A stretch of DNA of 64,000 nucleotides, from assembly GCA_024639935.1 (NCBI GenBank), contig JAHEFZ010000002.1:138145-202144 (forward strand). Reading direction: 5' to 3'. Positions 52,651 through 62,935 of this stretch are shown here, in pieces. Positions within the stretch are counted from its first letter, which is position 1, and every line of letters starts with the position of its first letter. The stretch comes from Microbacteriaceae bacterium (GTDB taxonomy: Bacteria > Actinomycetota > Actinomycetes > Actinomycetales > Microbacteriaceae). Made by a program: the position numbers and the translations under genes. The notes beneath the pieces were generated by a model. That model searched no databases. It was not told the DNA's origin and saw only the letters and a program-made list of their open reading frames with translations.

Positions 52651-52962
52651 CTATGCGCGGCGACGGTATTTACGGCGTTCGCGCTCTGATAGGCCACCCC
52701 AGATACCAAACCGCTCGTCGTTTGCGAGAGCGTATTCGAGGCATTCGGTTTTCACAGTACATTCCGCACAAATTCTTTTTGCATCGCGGGTGGACCCCCC
52801 CTTCTCGGGGAAAAACGCTTCGGGGTCGGTCTGGGTGCACAAGGCATCGGCTTGCCACGCGAGCGGGTTGTCGTCGCCGACTGCATTGTCAGTTCCGGCG
52901 ACACCCAGTCGCAGGGGATCGATTGCCCAGTTCCCGGGGACGTCATTGCGGTAGTCGGTCAT
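52651..52962 (-). CDS. WhiB-family Fe-S regulator (WhiB2-like)
   Basis: ALCTQTDPEAFFPEKGGSTRDAKRICAECTVKTECLEYALANDERFGIWGGLSERERRKYRRR; start adjusted to MTDYRND. Confidence 0.93.
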   Translation of the reverse strand: MTDYRNDVPGNWAIDPLRLGVAGTDNAVGDDNPLAWQADALCTQTDPEAFFPEKGGSTRDAKRICAECTVKTECLEYALANDERFGIWGGLSERERRKYRRRA

Positions 52963-53020
52963 GACGAGTTTTCCTCCTAGTGGATGAGCGAGACACCTAA
53001 TTACACCGTTGTTATTCCGA

Positions 53021-54187
53021 TTAGTCAAGTTTTGTTTGCGACAGATTTCGTGTAGGCAAATGTGCGACATAAATTTTCCCGTTCCCCATGACCCGATGAA
53101 GAGTCTCACCCGCTTCGATGAAAGCGGAACATCCACGAGAAAGTTTGCAATCACTATCCGAATGAAGGACCACATCACCCGCGACGACGACGGCGATAGC
53201 CGGTCCCGCAATCGTGACTCGTACATCGTCATTCGCCGTGATTTCCGTGACGATGAAATCGTCGAGTCCGGCATCAAATGTGCGCACGCCATCCGACACG
53301 GTCGCCTCGAGCCGCGGTTCGTCCAGTTCGCGAAAATCGAGCACACTGAGAAGTTCGGGGACATCCACATGCTTTGAGGTGAGTCCGCCTCTAAGCACAT
53401 TGTCGCTCGCTGCCATCACCTCAATTCCAAGCCCGTGCAGATAGGCGTGGATGTTCCCCGCCGGAAGGAATAGGGCTTCACCGGGACGAAGAGTGACACG
53501 ATTGAGGAGTATCGAGAGGGCAATCCCCGGGTCACCCGGGAATTTGTCCGACAGCATCCGGGCAGTGACGAACGCCTCATCAACACCTGAATTGTGTGGC
53601 GCTCGGATTCCCGCCGACAACGCCTCGACGAGGCGATTCACGCCATCACCGCGAGTCAAAATCCATTCGACCGCGATGGCGAGTCCTGCTTCAACTGCAC
53701 GAGACAGTTCCGATGAACCGGGAACACCCTGCTGGACGAGCTCAGCAATAATCGAGGTCTGCTCCGACCTTGGCCGGAACCCACACAGTGCCGAGAAATC
53801 GGAAAGCGCCATGATCACCTCGGGTTTGTGATTGGCATCCCGATAGTTTCGAGTCGAAGAATCGAGGGCGAGTCCCGCGGCGTTCTCGTTGGCAAAACCA
53901 CGTTCTGCCTGAACACGCGTGGGGTGTGCCTGGATGGATAACGGTGATTCCGCCGCCAATACTTTGAGAAGAAATGGCAGCGGTCCGTGTCCGAAGCGTT
54001 CAGGGTGCGACTCTCCCCACGCGATGAGCGACTGTCCCGTCGACTTAACTCGAGCGGGGCACGCCGGGTGGTCGCCAAGCCAAAGTTCCGCTTCGGGCGC
54101 TCCCGACGGGACCGCTCCAATCAAGTCAGCAATCGCGGACGTCGAACCCCACGCATAGTCTCGCGGAGTATTCACAATCTCTATCAC
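53021..54187 (-). CDS. manA: mannose-6-phosphate isomerase, class I
   Basis: PFLLKVLAAESPLSIQAHP, NHKPEVIMAL, LFLPAGNIHAYLHGLGIEVMAASDNVLRGGLT. Confidence 0.96.
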   Translation of the reverse strand: MIEIVNTPRDYAWGSTSAIADLIGAVPSGAPEAELWLGDHPACPARVKSTGQSLIAWGESHPERFGHGPLPFLLKVLAAESPLSIQAHPTRVQAERGFANENAAGLALDSSTRNYRDANHKPEVIMALSDFSALCGFRPRSEQTSIIAELVQQGVPGSSELSRAVEAGLAIAVEWILTRGDGVNRLVEALSAGIRAPHNSGVDEAFVTARMLSDKFPGDPGIALSILLNRVTLRPGEALFLPAGNIHAYLHGLGIEVMAASDNVLRGGLTSKHVDVPELLSVLDFRELDEPRLEATVSDGVRTFDAGLDDFIVTEITANDDVRVTIAGPAIAVVVAGDVVLHSDSDCKLSRGCSAFIEAGETLHRVMGNGKIYVAHLPTRNLSQTKLD

Positions 54188-54224
54188 TGCAACACCTCCA
54201 CGTCGCTCACTAGGCTAGTGTCCC

Positions 54225-55472
54225 GTGGCTCAATTTATTGCGAAGAAACCAGTAATGGTTGCCATCCTTGTGCTTCTTTTCGCTGGAGATTTCGTTCGCA
54301 ATGCTTTCACTGTCCCTGTTTGGGTCGCTCTCGTCCTCGTTGCGTCGATATGGTCTCTCGGGGTCATCATAAGGAACCGAGTTTCGTGGAGAGCCCTGCC
54401 GAAACCTTTACTCGCGCTTCTCGCGTGGTGGGCGATTAGCCCCACGTGGTCTCCTTACCCGCTAACTTCTCTCGTCATGGTGAGCACCGTTTTTCTCGGT
54501 GTCCTCTTGGGGCTCGCCATCACGAGTGCGGCAGCACTGGAGGAATTGGTTCGTCGGGCGGCGCTCAGTTTGCGACTCGTTCTTTCTGGTTCCATCGTGT
54601 TCGAAGTGATTGTGGCCGCGATCGGGCACCCTGTTTACCCGGTCGGCTTTGCGGAAACATCGGACACTCCCATAGAAATGGCTTGGAGTCGCGGGCTTTT
54701 CTTCTCGATGGGCCGAATTCAAGGTCTCGTGGGTAACGCGAACGTGCTCGGAATGCTCGGCCTCGTTCTACTCGTGATCGGGATCTGGCATGTGTTCTCG
54801 ACACGACACTGGAATATTGTGTCGAGCCTTGATGTCGCGCTTGCCCTCCTCGTCGTGGCTCGAACCGTGTCGGCAACCGTCGCAGTCGCCCTCGTGACGC
54901 TTGCCGTCTTCGCAGGTCTCACCGGAATGGCGCGTCGGAAAGGCGTCTGGTGGCGCATCGGCTTGGGTAGTGCAGTCGGAGTGATTGGCAGCACCGTGGT
55001 CGCCGCGGCGGTGCAATGGCCGACGTTCGCGAGCCTTTTAGGAAAGTCTGCTGATCTCACCCACCGTGCAGATATTTGGGCCGCAGTCGTCGACCGCATA
55101 GCAGAACGACCAATTCTGGGATCCGGTTTCGTCGGATGGTGGCCGAGTTGGGATCCGTGGTTTGCGATTCATTCGGTTGATGGCCTGCCTATGTCACAGG
55201 CTCACAACGTGTGGCTCGATATCGTCATGCAAAGTGGACTTGTCGGTGTGGCGTTGTTTACCATCACACTCATATTCGCGCTTCGGCATCTCTGGCGCGC
55301 GTTCGATGAATCCCCCGTGTCCGCTTCAGCCGTACCGTTTTTCGTCCTGTGCGCCCTCACTGTTCAGTCATTGACCGAGAGCAGGATTCTGCATGAGTGG
55401 GGTTTCGTCACCTTCATTGCCTGCGCAATCCTCGCGGAACGAATTCGGGTTGGAACTATCGCGAAACTTTGA
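54225..55472 (+). CDS. O-antigen ligase/polymerase-like membrane protein
   Basis: Polytopic; AQAHNVWLDIVMQSGLVGVALF Wzy_C-like motif; GTG start. Confidence 0.8.
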   Translation: MAQFIAKKPVMVAILVLLFAGDFVRNAFTVPVWVALVLVASIWSLGVIIRNRVSWRALPKPLLALLAWWAISPTWSPYPLTSLVMVSTVFLGVLLGLAITSAAALEELVRRAALSLRLVLSGSIVFEVIVAAIGHPVYPVGFAETSDTPIEMAWSRGLFFSMGRIQGLVGNANVLGMLGLVLLVIGIWHVFSTRHWNIVSSLDVALALLVVARTVSATVAVALVTLAVFAGLTGMARRKGVWWRIGLGSAVGVIGSTVVAAAVQWPTFASLLGKSADLTHRADIWAAVVDRIAERPILGSGFVGWWPSWDPWFAIHSVDGLPMSQAHNVWLDIVMQSGLVGVALFTITLIFALRHLWRAFDESPVSASAVPFFVLCALTVQSLTESRILHEWGFVTFIACAILAERIRVGTIAKL

Positions 55473-57381
55473 TTGCTCCTCGCTGGAACATTTGTGTCCA
55501 GTTACTTGGCGTCGATTTGACGATGCCCTTGGGCCAGCCGTATCGCCCCTTGGCTCCATTGCTGGCGCTGTACACCTTCCACAGAGCGTCGGGTATGGCG
55601 AACGCACCGAGAGGGCCGCGGACGATTGTGCCGCCCTCGAAAGTTTGCTTTGACCCGAGATATCCGTCTTTCCCTTTGTAATCCGTTGCATTGCTTGTCG
55701 GGGCGCCTAAAAATCCTGAAATCCCCCCAGCGACCCGAAGAGCCTTTAATGTGTCTGTGGGGATGAGAACCCCTTGAGCACTTCCCACCTTGACGACACG
55801 ACCGGCCGAATACAGTTGCCACAGTGTGCCGTCGGTCCGAACGGGCTCGTCGAGTGGCCAACCGACCACGGTAGGGCCACCGACATCAGCAAGCGCGTCC
55901 GCAAGTGAGTCGGCAACGAGATAGGCCGTGCCGTCTTTCTCGTAGACAGTCCCGTTCTCGAACTCTTGAATACGACCCGTTCCGAATGACCCGAATGTTT
56001 GCGTCTCCGCCGCACTCAGCGGGAGCCCCCACGGGCTGTTGATCCCTCCATTGGCCTGCAAATACTCTCCGATTGCGCCGTCGAGAACGATAAACGCATC
56101 GCTCGGACTTGAGACGACGTATCCTCCGGCAAATTGTTGCTCGCACTTCCCATCCGCACAGGAGGCGTCACCCGTTGGCCACCCGAGCGTGCCGCTAGGC
56201 CCACCCGCCTCGCTGTAATAGGCGAAGACGCTATTAAGCACAATGAACGTCGCGTCGGTCGGATCACGATAGATGAACCCATTGATGAACTTCTGGCGGG
56301 ATCCGTCTCCATTCGCACCGCCGTTGACTGTTTCCGTCGGCCTGGATATCGTCCCAAGTGAACCGGTTACTCCACCTGCAGATTGGTACTTGGTTGCGAT
56401 AGGCCCAACCACGTATTTCAGCCCCGCCGTGATGTTCCATGTTGCAACGGCGTTTTCATAATCGGCCGAGCACGTATTGGCAGTATCGGTGCACGACGAA
56501 TCATCAAGCAATGCCCCCCAGCCACTCGTGATGGCGTTGCCCTGGTCAACAATTTCTGCCGAAAGGTTCGCGTGAGCATCAAACCAGGAGGTGTAATACT
56601 CCCAGAAATTACTGTTTCCGTAACTCGAACAGCTGTCGCCAATCCCTGTGAGATTCGCGAGCGCCGCATCGTTCGGCGTGTACGGCGTGTAGATGTACAA
56701 CGCGTGTGTAGCGAGGTTCAGGATCTTGACCGATTTGGTTCCACACCGTGCATTGGGATGAAACAGGATCGGAGACCTCACTCCGACCGGCTTCGATTTG
56801 TAAAACGAACTTGCTGGATCGGTATAGCGCTTCAGTTGCGATGCTGCAGAGTAGACTTGGTTGTAGAACCCAAAATATTTTGCGTCGCACGGAGCAGTAT
56901 CGGGGCACGCATACCCCGTGGCAATTTTGAGCTTCTCTGCAGTTGGATTGAAGTTGGTAATAAGCCCTTGTTCTTTCTGCAACAGGACGAGAATCAACTT
57001 CGCACTGATGTTGCAAGCGCGTTGGACCTTGTAGATGATTTGGGCTGCCGTTTCATTCCGTGCGCCCGCGTAGCTCTCGCAGAGCGGGTCGACACCATCT
57101 CCCTGAATGGACGTTGCATCTCTCGTGAACGTGTCTTGCGTGTACACCGACAGGCATAGGTTCAATGCGCCGCATTGTTTGACTTTCTTCGATAGGAACG
57201 CTTGTATTTCCTGCACGGTCATTGCGTTCTTGTCAAAAAATTGGGCGTCCGAGATGATGTCCCCCGCCTTGAAGTCATCGCCCGATAGCGTCAGGGCATT
57301 CGCCGAAGTGGGAATCAACCATCCGGCGACGACAGAAATCGTCGCCACGATGGCGGATGCTCTCTTCCAGAAATTGGACAC
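55456..57381 (-). CDS. secreted LGFP-repeat protein with transglycosylase-like N-terminal region
   Basis: Signal peptide, QIIYKVQRACNISAKLILVLLQKEQGLI, repeated G-x-LG-x-P LGFP units. Confidence 0.82.
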   Translation of the reverse strand: MSNFWKRASAIVATISVVAGWLIPTSANALTLSGDDFKAGDIISDAQFFDKNAMTVQEIQAFLSKKVKQCGALNLCLSVYTQDTFTRDATSIQGDGVDPLCESYAGARNETAAQIIYKVQRACNISAKLILVLLQKEQGLITNFNPTAEKLKIATGYACPDTAPCDAKYFGFYNQVYSAASQLKRYTDPASSFYKSKPVGVRSPILFHPNARCGTKSVKILNLATHALYIYTPYTPNDAALANLTGIGDSCSSYGNSNFWEYYTSWFDAHANLSAEIVDQGNAITSGWGALLDDSSCTDTANTCSADYENAVATWNITAGLKYVVGPIATKYQSAGGVTGSLGTISRPTETVNGGANGDGSRQKFINGFIYRDPTDATFIVLNSVFAYYSEAGGPSGTLGWPTGDASCADGKCEQQFAGGYVVSSPSDAFIVLDGAIGEYLQANGGINSPWGLPLSAAETQTFGSFGTGRIQEFENGTVYEKDGTAYLVADSLADALADVGGPTVVGWPLDEPVRTDGTLWQLYSAGRVVKVGSAQGVLIPTDTLKALRVAGGISGFLGAPTSNATDYKGKDGYLGSKQTFEGGTIVRGPLGAFAIPDALWKVYSASNGAKGRYGWPKGIVKSTPSNWTQMFQRGAIKVSR

Positions 57382-57474
57382 GACTAAAGCCCCTTCAAAC
57401 AGGTGTAACTCGAGTGTAAGTGTCGCAATTGCGAAATCAGCGGAAGCAGCAGAGCCGTCACCCCGTCGGCCGAG

Positions 57475-58356
57475 TTGGCTAGCATGGGTTGCGTGAGCAG
57501 CCTCAGCCCCTCGACGCGCATCGGAATCGTGACAGTGTCATTCCGTTCGAGCGAGGCTATCCGCAAATTGCTCGAGTCGATTCCGCGCTCTACTTCTCAC
57601 CAAGTCGACGTCGTCGTGGTCGACAATGTTCCTGGCGGTGACCCGGAACTTGCCGCGACGTTGGAGGGCTCGAATGCACGCATACTTCCCCGTCCCGATA
57701 ATCCGGGATACGGTGGCGGCATCAACGCCGGCGTCGCAACGCTCGATCCCGATGTTGGCTGGATTTTCGTCGTCAACCCGGATCTTGTACTGGATTCGGG
57801 CTCGCTCGACGAACTTGTGCGTGTTGGCGAGAGAGATTCGGCTATCGGTGCGCTGGGACCGCGGATTCGTGATTCGAACGGCACCGTCTACCCATCTGCT
57901 CGAGCAATTCCCTCGTTGAGACTGGGGGTTGGTCACGCACTTCTCGGAGACCTCGCGCCAACCAATCCGTGGACGCGGCGCTACCACCAGTCCGCTGACT
58001 ATTCCACTGAGCGCGACGCCGGTTGGTTGAGCGGCGCGTGTATCCTCGTGCGGCGATCGGCATTCGAGCAAGTTGGCGGATTTGATGATGGGTTCTTCAT
58101 GTATTTCGAAGACGTCGACCTGGGTTTCCGGCTGGGACAAAACGGTTGGCGCAATGTATTTGTTCCAGGAGCGACGGTGGAGCATGAAGGTGGGCATTCA
58201 ACCCGCCAACACTCGGCGTCCATGATTTCCGCGCATCACACGAGCGCTCGACGCTGGGTAGGCAAACGTTATCCGGGAATCGCGTGGTGGCCCGTTCGTT
58301 TCGCCGTGTCAATTGGGCTTCGCTTGCGGAATTCCGCGAAAACTCGACGAACCTAG
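57475..58356 (+). CDS. GT2 glycosyltransferase, rhamnosyltransferase-like
   Basis: [49 protein letters not shown]. Confidence 0.9.
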   Translation: MASMGCVSSLSPSTRIGIVTVSFRSSEAIRKLLESIPRSTSHQVDVVVVDNVPGGDPELAATLEGSNARILPRPDNPGYGGGINAGVATLDPDVGWIFVVNPDLVLDSGSLDELVRVGERDSAIGALGPRIRDSNGTVYPSARAIPSLRLGVGHALLGDLAPTNPWTRRYHQSADYSTERDAGWLSGACILVRRSAFEQVGGFDDGFFMYFEDVDLGFRLGQNGWRNVFVPGATVEHEGGHSTRQHSASMISAHHTSARRWVGKRYPGIAWWPVRFAVSIGLRLRNSAKTRRT

Positions 58357-59216
58357 CTCTCGAGTAGGCCGAGAAGATACGAACCGTACCCACTCTTCTT
58401 GAGAGGGCCTGCGATTGTCGCAAGCTGGTCCGACGTAATCCACCCTTGACGCCACGCGATTTCCTCCGGGCAGGCGATTTTTGCGCCGGTTCGCCGTTCA
58501 ACGGCGCGAACATATTCCGACGCATCCATCATCGAGTCGATTGTTCCCGTGTCGAACCACATTGTGCCCGCGTCGAGCACGCTGACACGAAGTCGCCCTT
58601 CGCGCAGATAGTGCTCACTGACGGACGTGATTTCCAGTTCGCCACGCTGGCTTGGTTTGATTCCCTTCGCCACATCAACAACATCGGGGCCATAGAAATA
58701 GACCCCCGGAATCGCAAACCGAGACTTTGGTTTGTGCGGTTTCTCTTCGATCGAGAGCGCGGTGCCGTCATCGTCAAACTCGATGACCCCATATCGCTCG
58801 GGGTCTGGCACCGGATAGGCGAAAATATGCCCGCCCTCGAAATTCTTCGTGTCGGGAAGCGCGCTCTCGAAACCGGATCCGTGAAAGATGTTGTCGCCCA
58901 GGGCCAACGCCACAGAGTCACCCGCAGCGAACGATTCACCGATGATAAAGGCCTGGGCTAACCCATCAGGGCTCGGCTGAATTGCAAACTCTATTCGCAT
59001 GCCCCACGCCGAGCCGTCGCCGAGCAGTGACCGAAACAAATCAGCGTGCTCAGGGGCAGTGATAATCAACGCCTCGCGGACTCCGGCGGTCATCAACGTC
59101 GACAACGGGTAGTACACCATCGGCTTGTCATAGATGGGAATGAGTTGCTTGGAATTACCGAGGGTAATCGGCCACAGGCGGGAACCCGTTCCCCCAGCCA
59201 AAATTATGCCCTTCAT
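58353..59216 (-). CDS. rfbA: glucose-1-phosphate thymidylyltransferase
   Basis: [42 protein letters not shown]. Confidence 0.97.
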   Translation of the reverse strand: MKGIILAGGTGSRLWPITLGNSKQLIPIYDKPMVYYPLSTLMTAGVREALIITAPEHADLFRSLLGDGSAWGMRIEFAIQPSPDGLAQAFIIGESFAAGDSVALALGDNIFHGSGFESALPDTKNFEGGHIFAYPVPDPERYGVIEFDDDGTALSIEEKPHKPKSRFAIPGVYFYGPDVVDVAKGIKPSQRGELEITSVSEHYLREGRLRVSVLDAGTMWFDTGTIDSMMDASEYVRAVERRTGAKIACPEEIAWRQGWITSDQLATIAGPLKKSGYGSYLLGLLES

Positions 59217-59785
59217 CGACCCTCCCATTGGGGTAGTAACCCTAACGCGATTGCGTCGGCTAGGGACGGGGCAGAAGTGTCCTTTTCAGACAACACGGGC
59301 TCGATTCCGGTCGGGAAGGCGAGGGCAATGTCGCGATCGAGCGGGTTTATGCCGTGCTCGCGTTCCGGGCGGTGAATGTCCGTGACCAGGTAGGTGACCG
59401 CCGTGAGGTCTTCGAGAGCCATAAAGGCGTGCCCCAGTCCCGGTTCAAGGAGAATTGCATCGTGATTTTCACTATCGAGCAGCACTCCTTCCCATTGGCC
59501 AAATGTCGGCGAACCCTCGCGGATGTCCACAACAAAGTCGACGATGGAACCGGTCAGGGGCATGACATATTTCGCTTGACCGGGCGGCACATTCGCAAAA
59601 TGAATTCCGCGAACCACCCCACGCGATGATCTCGAAATGTTCGCCTGAATCGGGTTAAACCGAAAGCCGGTTGCGGCCTCAAGATGATCGCCGCGGAACC
59701 ACTCAGAAAACGAGCCACGCGCATCTCCGAAAATTTGTGGGGTAACACGCCACGCACCCGCGATGCGTAATGGTTGAATGTCCAC
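59213..59785 (-). CDS. rfbC: dTDP-4-dehydrorhamnose 3,5-epimerase
   Basis: [43 protein letters not shown] start. Confidence 0.94.
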   Translation of the reverse strand: MDIQPLRIAGAWRVTPQIFGDARGSFSEWFRGDHLEAATGFRFNPIQANISRSSRGVVRGIHFANVPPGQAKYVMPLTGSIVDFVVDIREGSPTFGQWEGVLLDSENHDAILLEPGLGHAFMALEDLTAVTYLVTDIHRPEREHGINPLDRDIALAFPTGIEPVLSEKDTSAPSLADAIALGLLPQWEGR

Positions 59786-59815
59786 GTGACCATAGTAACG
59801 ACAGCGGGTTAAGCG

Positions 59816-60922
59816 ATGAAGACGAGCACCGTGATCCTCGACCAAGTGGTTGCACCCGTACCGGGCGGCATCGGACGATACGCGCTCAATCTTGTTCGTG
59901 CCCTCTCTGCGCGGCTCGACGGCACCCCGTCACTTGTCGGATTTGTCCCTCGAATTTCGACCGAAACGGTACGACAACTCGAGGGAATTTTTCCGTTGCT
60001 CGACGGCATCGACGTTTCACCGTTTCCGCGAGCGCTGCTCGCTCGCGCATGGGAACACGGCTTCGCTGTCCCGAGAAGCGAGGTGACATATTCGCCCAGC
60101 CTCTTTGCCCCGCTCGCCGAACACGGTCAACACATTGTCACAATTCATGATGCTGTGCCATGGACCCATCCCGAAACGATGACGACGCACGGCGCTCGGT
60201 GGCACCGCGCAATGGGCGAGCGCGCCCAACGCTACGCCGACATCGTCGTTGTCCCGACGGATGCGGTCGCTTCGCGGCTCTCACAGTTCCTGTCCCTCGA
60301 AAATCGAATACGCGTGATTGGCGGTGCGCCAACACCCGACCTGGTGGTGCCCGTCGACTCCGAAAATCGGCGAATTGCACTCGGACTTCCCGACGATTAC
60401 CTCACCTTTGTGGGCACGTTAGAACCGCGGAAAGGGCTCGAGCAACTACTCAGCGCTCTTGCGACCATCGAGGGTCTTTCGCTCGCCGTCATCGGACCCA
60501 CGGGTTGGGGTGGCGTCAGTGTCACTGATTTGGTGACTCGAACGGGTATCGCCGAGCACCGAGTCCACGCTCTTGGGCGACTCAGCGACGCCGATCTTGC
60601 CTCAGTCCTTTCCACCTCCCGAGGGTTGGTCGTGCCCTCCATTGAAGAGGGCTTTGGGCTTCCCGTGCTCGAGGCGATGTCGTTGGGAGTCCCCGTTATC
60701 CATTCGACCGCGGAGGCACTCCGTGAGGTTGCCGGTCATTCCGCTCTCGCCGTTGACGTCCACGGTGAAAACGGAACGATCAAGCTCGCTGAGGCCCTGA
60801 CGGGGTTGGATGATGAAACGCTTCGTCGTGACCTTGCCTCGCGCGGAAAAGCCCGGGCTGCGCAGTTCTCGTGGGACGCCAGCGCAGTTCGACTCGCGTC
60901 GGTTTTCGCGGAATTGACCTAA
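59816..60922 (+). CDS. GT4-family glycosyltransferase
   Basis: VPGGIGRYALNLVRAL, PSIEEGFGLPVLEAMSLGVPVI. Confidence 0.92.
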   Translation: MKTSTVILDQVVAPVPGGIGRYALNLVRALSARLDGTPSLVGFVPRISTETVRQLEGIFPLLDGIDVSPFPRALLARAWEHGFAVPRSEVTYSPSLFAPLAEHGQHIVTIHDAVPWTHPETMTTHGARWHRAMGERAQRYADIVVVPTDAVASRLSQFLSLENRIRVIGGAPTPDLVVPVDSENRRIALGLPDDYLTFVGTLEPRKGLEQLLSALATIEGLSLAVIGPTGWGGVSVTDLVTRTGIAEHRVHALGRLSDADLASVLSTSRGLVVPSIEEGFGLPVLEAMSLGVPVIHSTAEALREVAGHSALAVDVHGENGTIKLAEALTGLDDETLRRDLASRGKARAAQFSWDASAVRLASVFAELT

Positions 60923-62040
60923 ATGCCCCACACCGCCCGGTGGGCAGCGAGGCATGCCGCCCAGGTGAACCGAGCCGCTCGCTTTACCGCTGCTGTTCCC
61001 AACGCGTTTCGGCGTATCGGGTCTGCCAACAAGTCGGTCAGTGCACGCCCGATGCCCTCGGGCGTCGTGTCCGAGTATGCCACCGCGTCCCCGCCCACCT
61101 CGGGGAGGGCCAATGAGCGCGACGTCAACACCGGCGCGCCACACGACATCGCCTCGAGCACGGGAAGCCCGAACCCTTCTCCTTCACTGGGATAGGCGAC
61201 CACAGTGGCACCACCCAGGAACGCTGGAAGGTCGGCGAGTGGGGTGTAACCGAGGTGGCGCACGTCGTACCCGATGTCGACGGCGCGGGCGATAGCGCTA
61301 ACCACAGCGTCATCCCACCCAGGAGCCCCGGCCAGAAGCAGGCTCGGCCGTTCGGCCATGTCTCGTGTAGCGAGTTTGAACCCTTCGATGAGGGGTACAA
61401 CGTTTTTACGCGGCTCAATGGTGCCGAGGAACGCAATCCATGATTCAACCCCATGGGCACGCGCGAACGTCGAAACCGCGCCGGGCACAGGCGGGTGAAA
61501 CGTGTCTCGGTCGACACCGTGGTGCGCAACGGTGATGTGGTTCTCGTTCGCTCCGGTAACACGCTGATATTCCGTGCTCGTCGCCGCGGACGGGACGATG
61601 ACGTCGATGCCCATGCGGGCGGATGCTCTAATCCAGAATTTGAAGAAGATCCTTTTAACCGCAGAATGCCGATCGGGGTGCGTCCAGAAGGTGAGATCGT
61701 GAATAGTGACGACACGATGACGACGCGTCAAAAAAGGGAATGTGTAGTGCGGCGAATGAATTGTTGTCGCTCGAAGCCGACGTGCAAGCGAGGGCAACCC
61801 GAGCTGCTCCCACAAAAACCTGACGAAAACTGTGTGAGTTCGGCGAGGCGCGATAACAAGATCGCAGTGCAGGTCCGCGAACGCCTTTTCGTCGCGTGGC
61901 TGACACACCACCACCACGGAGAGGTCGGCGAGGACCGACTCGTGGACGAGTTCCTCGACGTATCGACCGACTCCGCCCCGCTGGGCGCTGATTGCCGTGG
62001 CGTCCACAAGCACGAGCGGTGGAACAGGCGCATTGATCAC
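60919..62040 (-). CDS. GT4-family glycosyltransferase
   Basis: QRGGVGRYVEELVHESV, AYPSEGEGFGLPVLEAMSCGAPVL. Confidence 0.92.
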   Translation of the reverse strand: MINAPVPPLVLVDATAISAQRGGVGRYVEELVHESVLADLSVVVVCQPRDEKAFADLHCDLVIAPRRTHTVFVRFLWEQLGLPSLARRLRATTIHSPHYTFPFLTRRHRVVTIHDLTFWTHPDRHSAVKRIFFKFWIRASARMGIDVIVPSAATSTEYQRVTGANENHITVAHHGVDRDTFHPPVPGAVSTFARAHGVESWIAFLGTIEPRKNVVPLIEGFKLATRDMAERPSLLLAGAPGWDDAVVSAIARAVDIGYDVRHLGYTPLADLPAFLGGATVVAYPSEGEGFGLPVLEAMSCGAPVLTSRSLALPEVGGDAVAYSDTTPEGIGRALTDLLADPIRRNALGTAAVKRAARFTWAACLAAHRAVWGI

Positions 62041-62087
62041 TCGCCAAGCCTATTGCCGCACTACGCTGAAGAATGAGGGAGATCGAG

Positions 62088-62930
62088 ATGAGCGCACAAA
62101 TTCTTGTGACCGGCGGCGGCGGCATGCTCGCAACCGCGCTAGGTAAAGCCTTTGGTGATGTCGCGGAACTCATCACGCGTGCGGACCTTGACATCACCGA
62201 TGCGGATGCTGTTCGGCGCGCCGTTGCCGGACGAGTGGCTGTCATCAACACTGCGGCGTACACCGCAGTCGATGACGCAGAGGCTAACGAGGCGCTGGCC
62301 AGTGAAGTCAATGCCCGCGGTGCTCTGAACGTGGCGCGCGCCTGCGCGGACACTGGAGCACGACTCGTTCACGTGTCCACTGATTACGTGTTCAATGGCC
62401 GTGCCACGAGCGCATATCCGGAAAACGCGACACCGGATCCACGTTCCGCCTACGGGCGAAGCAAACTCGATGGTGAACGTGCCGTGCGATCAACACTCCC
62501 CGACGCGGCTTATGTGGTCCGGACAGCATGGCTCTATGGCGCGGGTGGACCAAACTTCGTCGCGACAATGCTCGCTCAGGCGCGCGCGGGAAATCCCGTC
62601 AGTGTCGTTACGGACCAAATCGGTCAACCAACCTGGACCCACGACCTTGCCGAAAGAATTCGACTTCTTCTCGACGTGACTCCGGGGACCTATCACGCAA
62701 CGAATTCCGGCTCGTGTTCGTGGTGGGATCTTGCGGTCGCAATCTACGAGGAAGTCGGCGCGCCGTCAACCCTCGTCGAGCAAACAACCTCTCACGCGTT
62801 TGTTCGTCCCGCCCCGCGTCCTGCCTATTCCGTTCTCGGTGATGATGCTGCACAATCGGCAGGACTCCCCGAAATGCCTCCGTGGCGTGACGCGCTAGCA
62901 CGAGCGTTGCGCACCGATTTTTCGGCATAG
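62088..62930 (+). CDS. rfbD: dTDP-4-dehydrorhamnose reductase
   Basis: ILVTGGGGMLATALGKAF, STDYVFNGRATSAYPENATPDPRSAYGRSKLDGE. Confidence 0.94.
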   Translation: MSAQILVTGGGGMLATALGKAFGDVAELITRADLDITDADAVRRAVAGRVAVINTAAYTAVDDAEANEALASEVNARGALNVARACADTGARLVHVSTDYVFNGRATSAYPENATPDPRSAYGRSKLDGERAVRSTLPDAAYVVRTAWLYGAGGPNFVATMLAQARAGNPVSVVTDQIGQPTWTHDLAERIRLLLDVTPGTYHATNSGSCSWWDLAVAIYEEVGAPSTLVEQTTSHAFVRPAPRPAYSVLGDDAAQSAGLPEMPPWRDALARALRTDFSA

Positions 62931-62935
62931 ACCCG

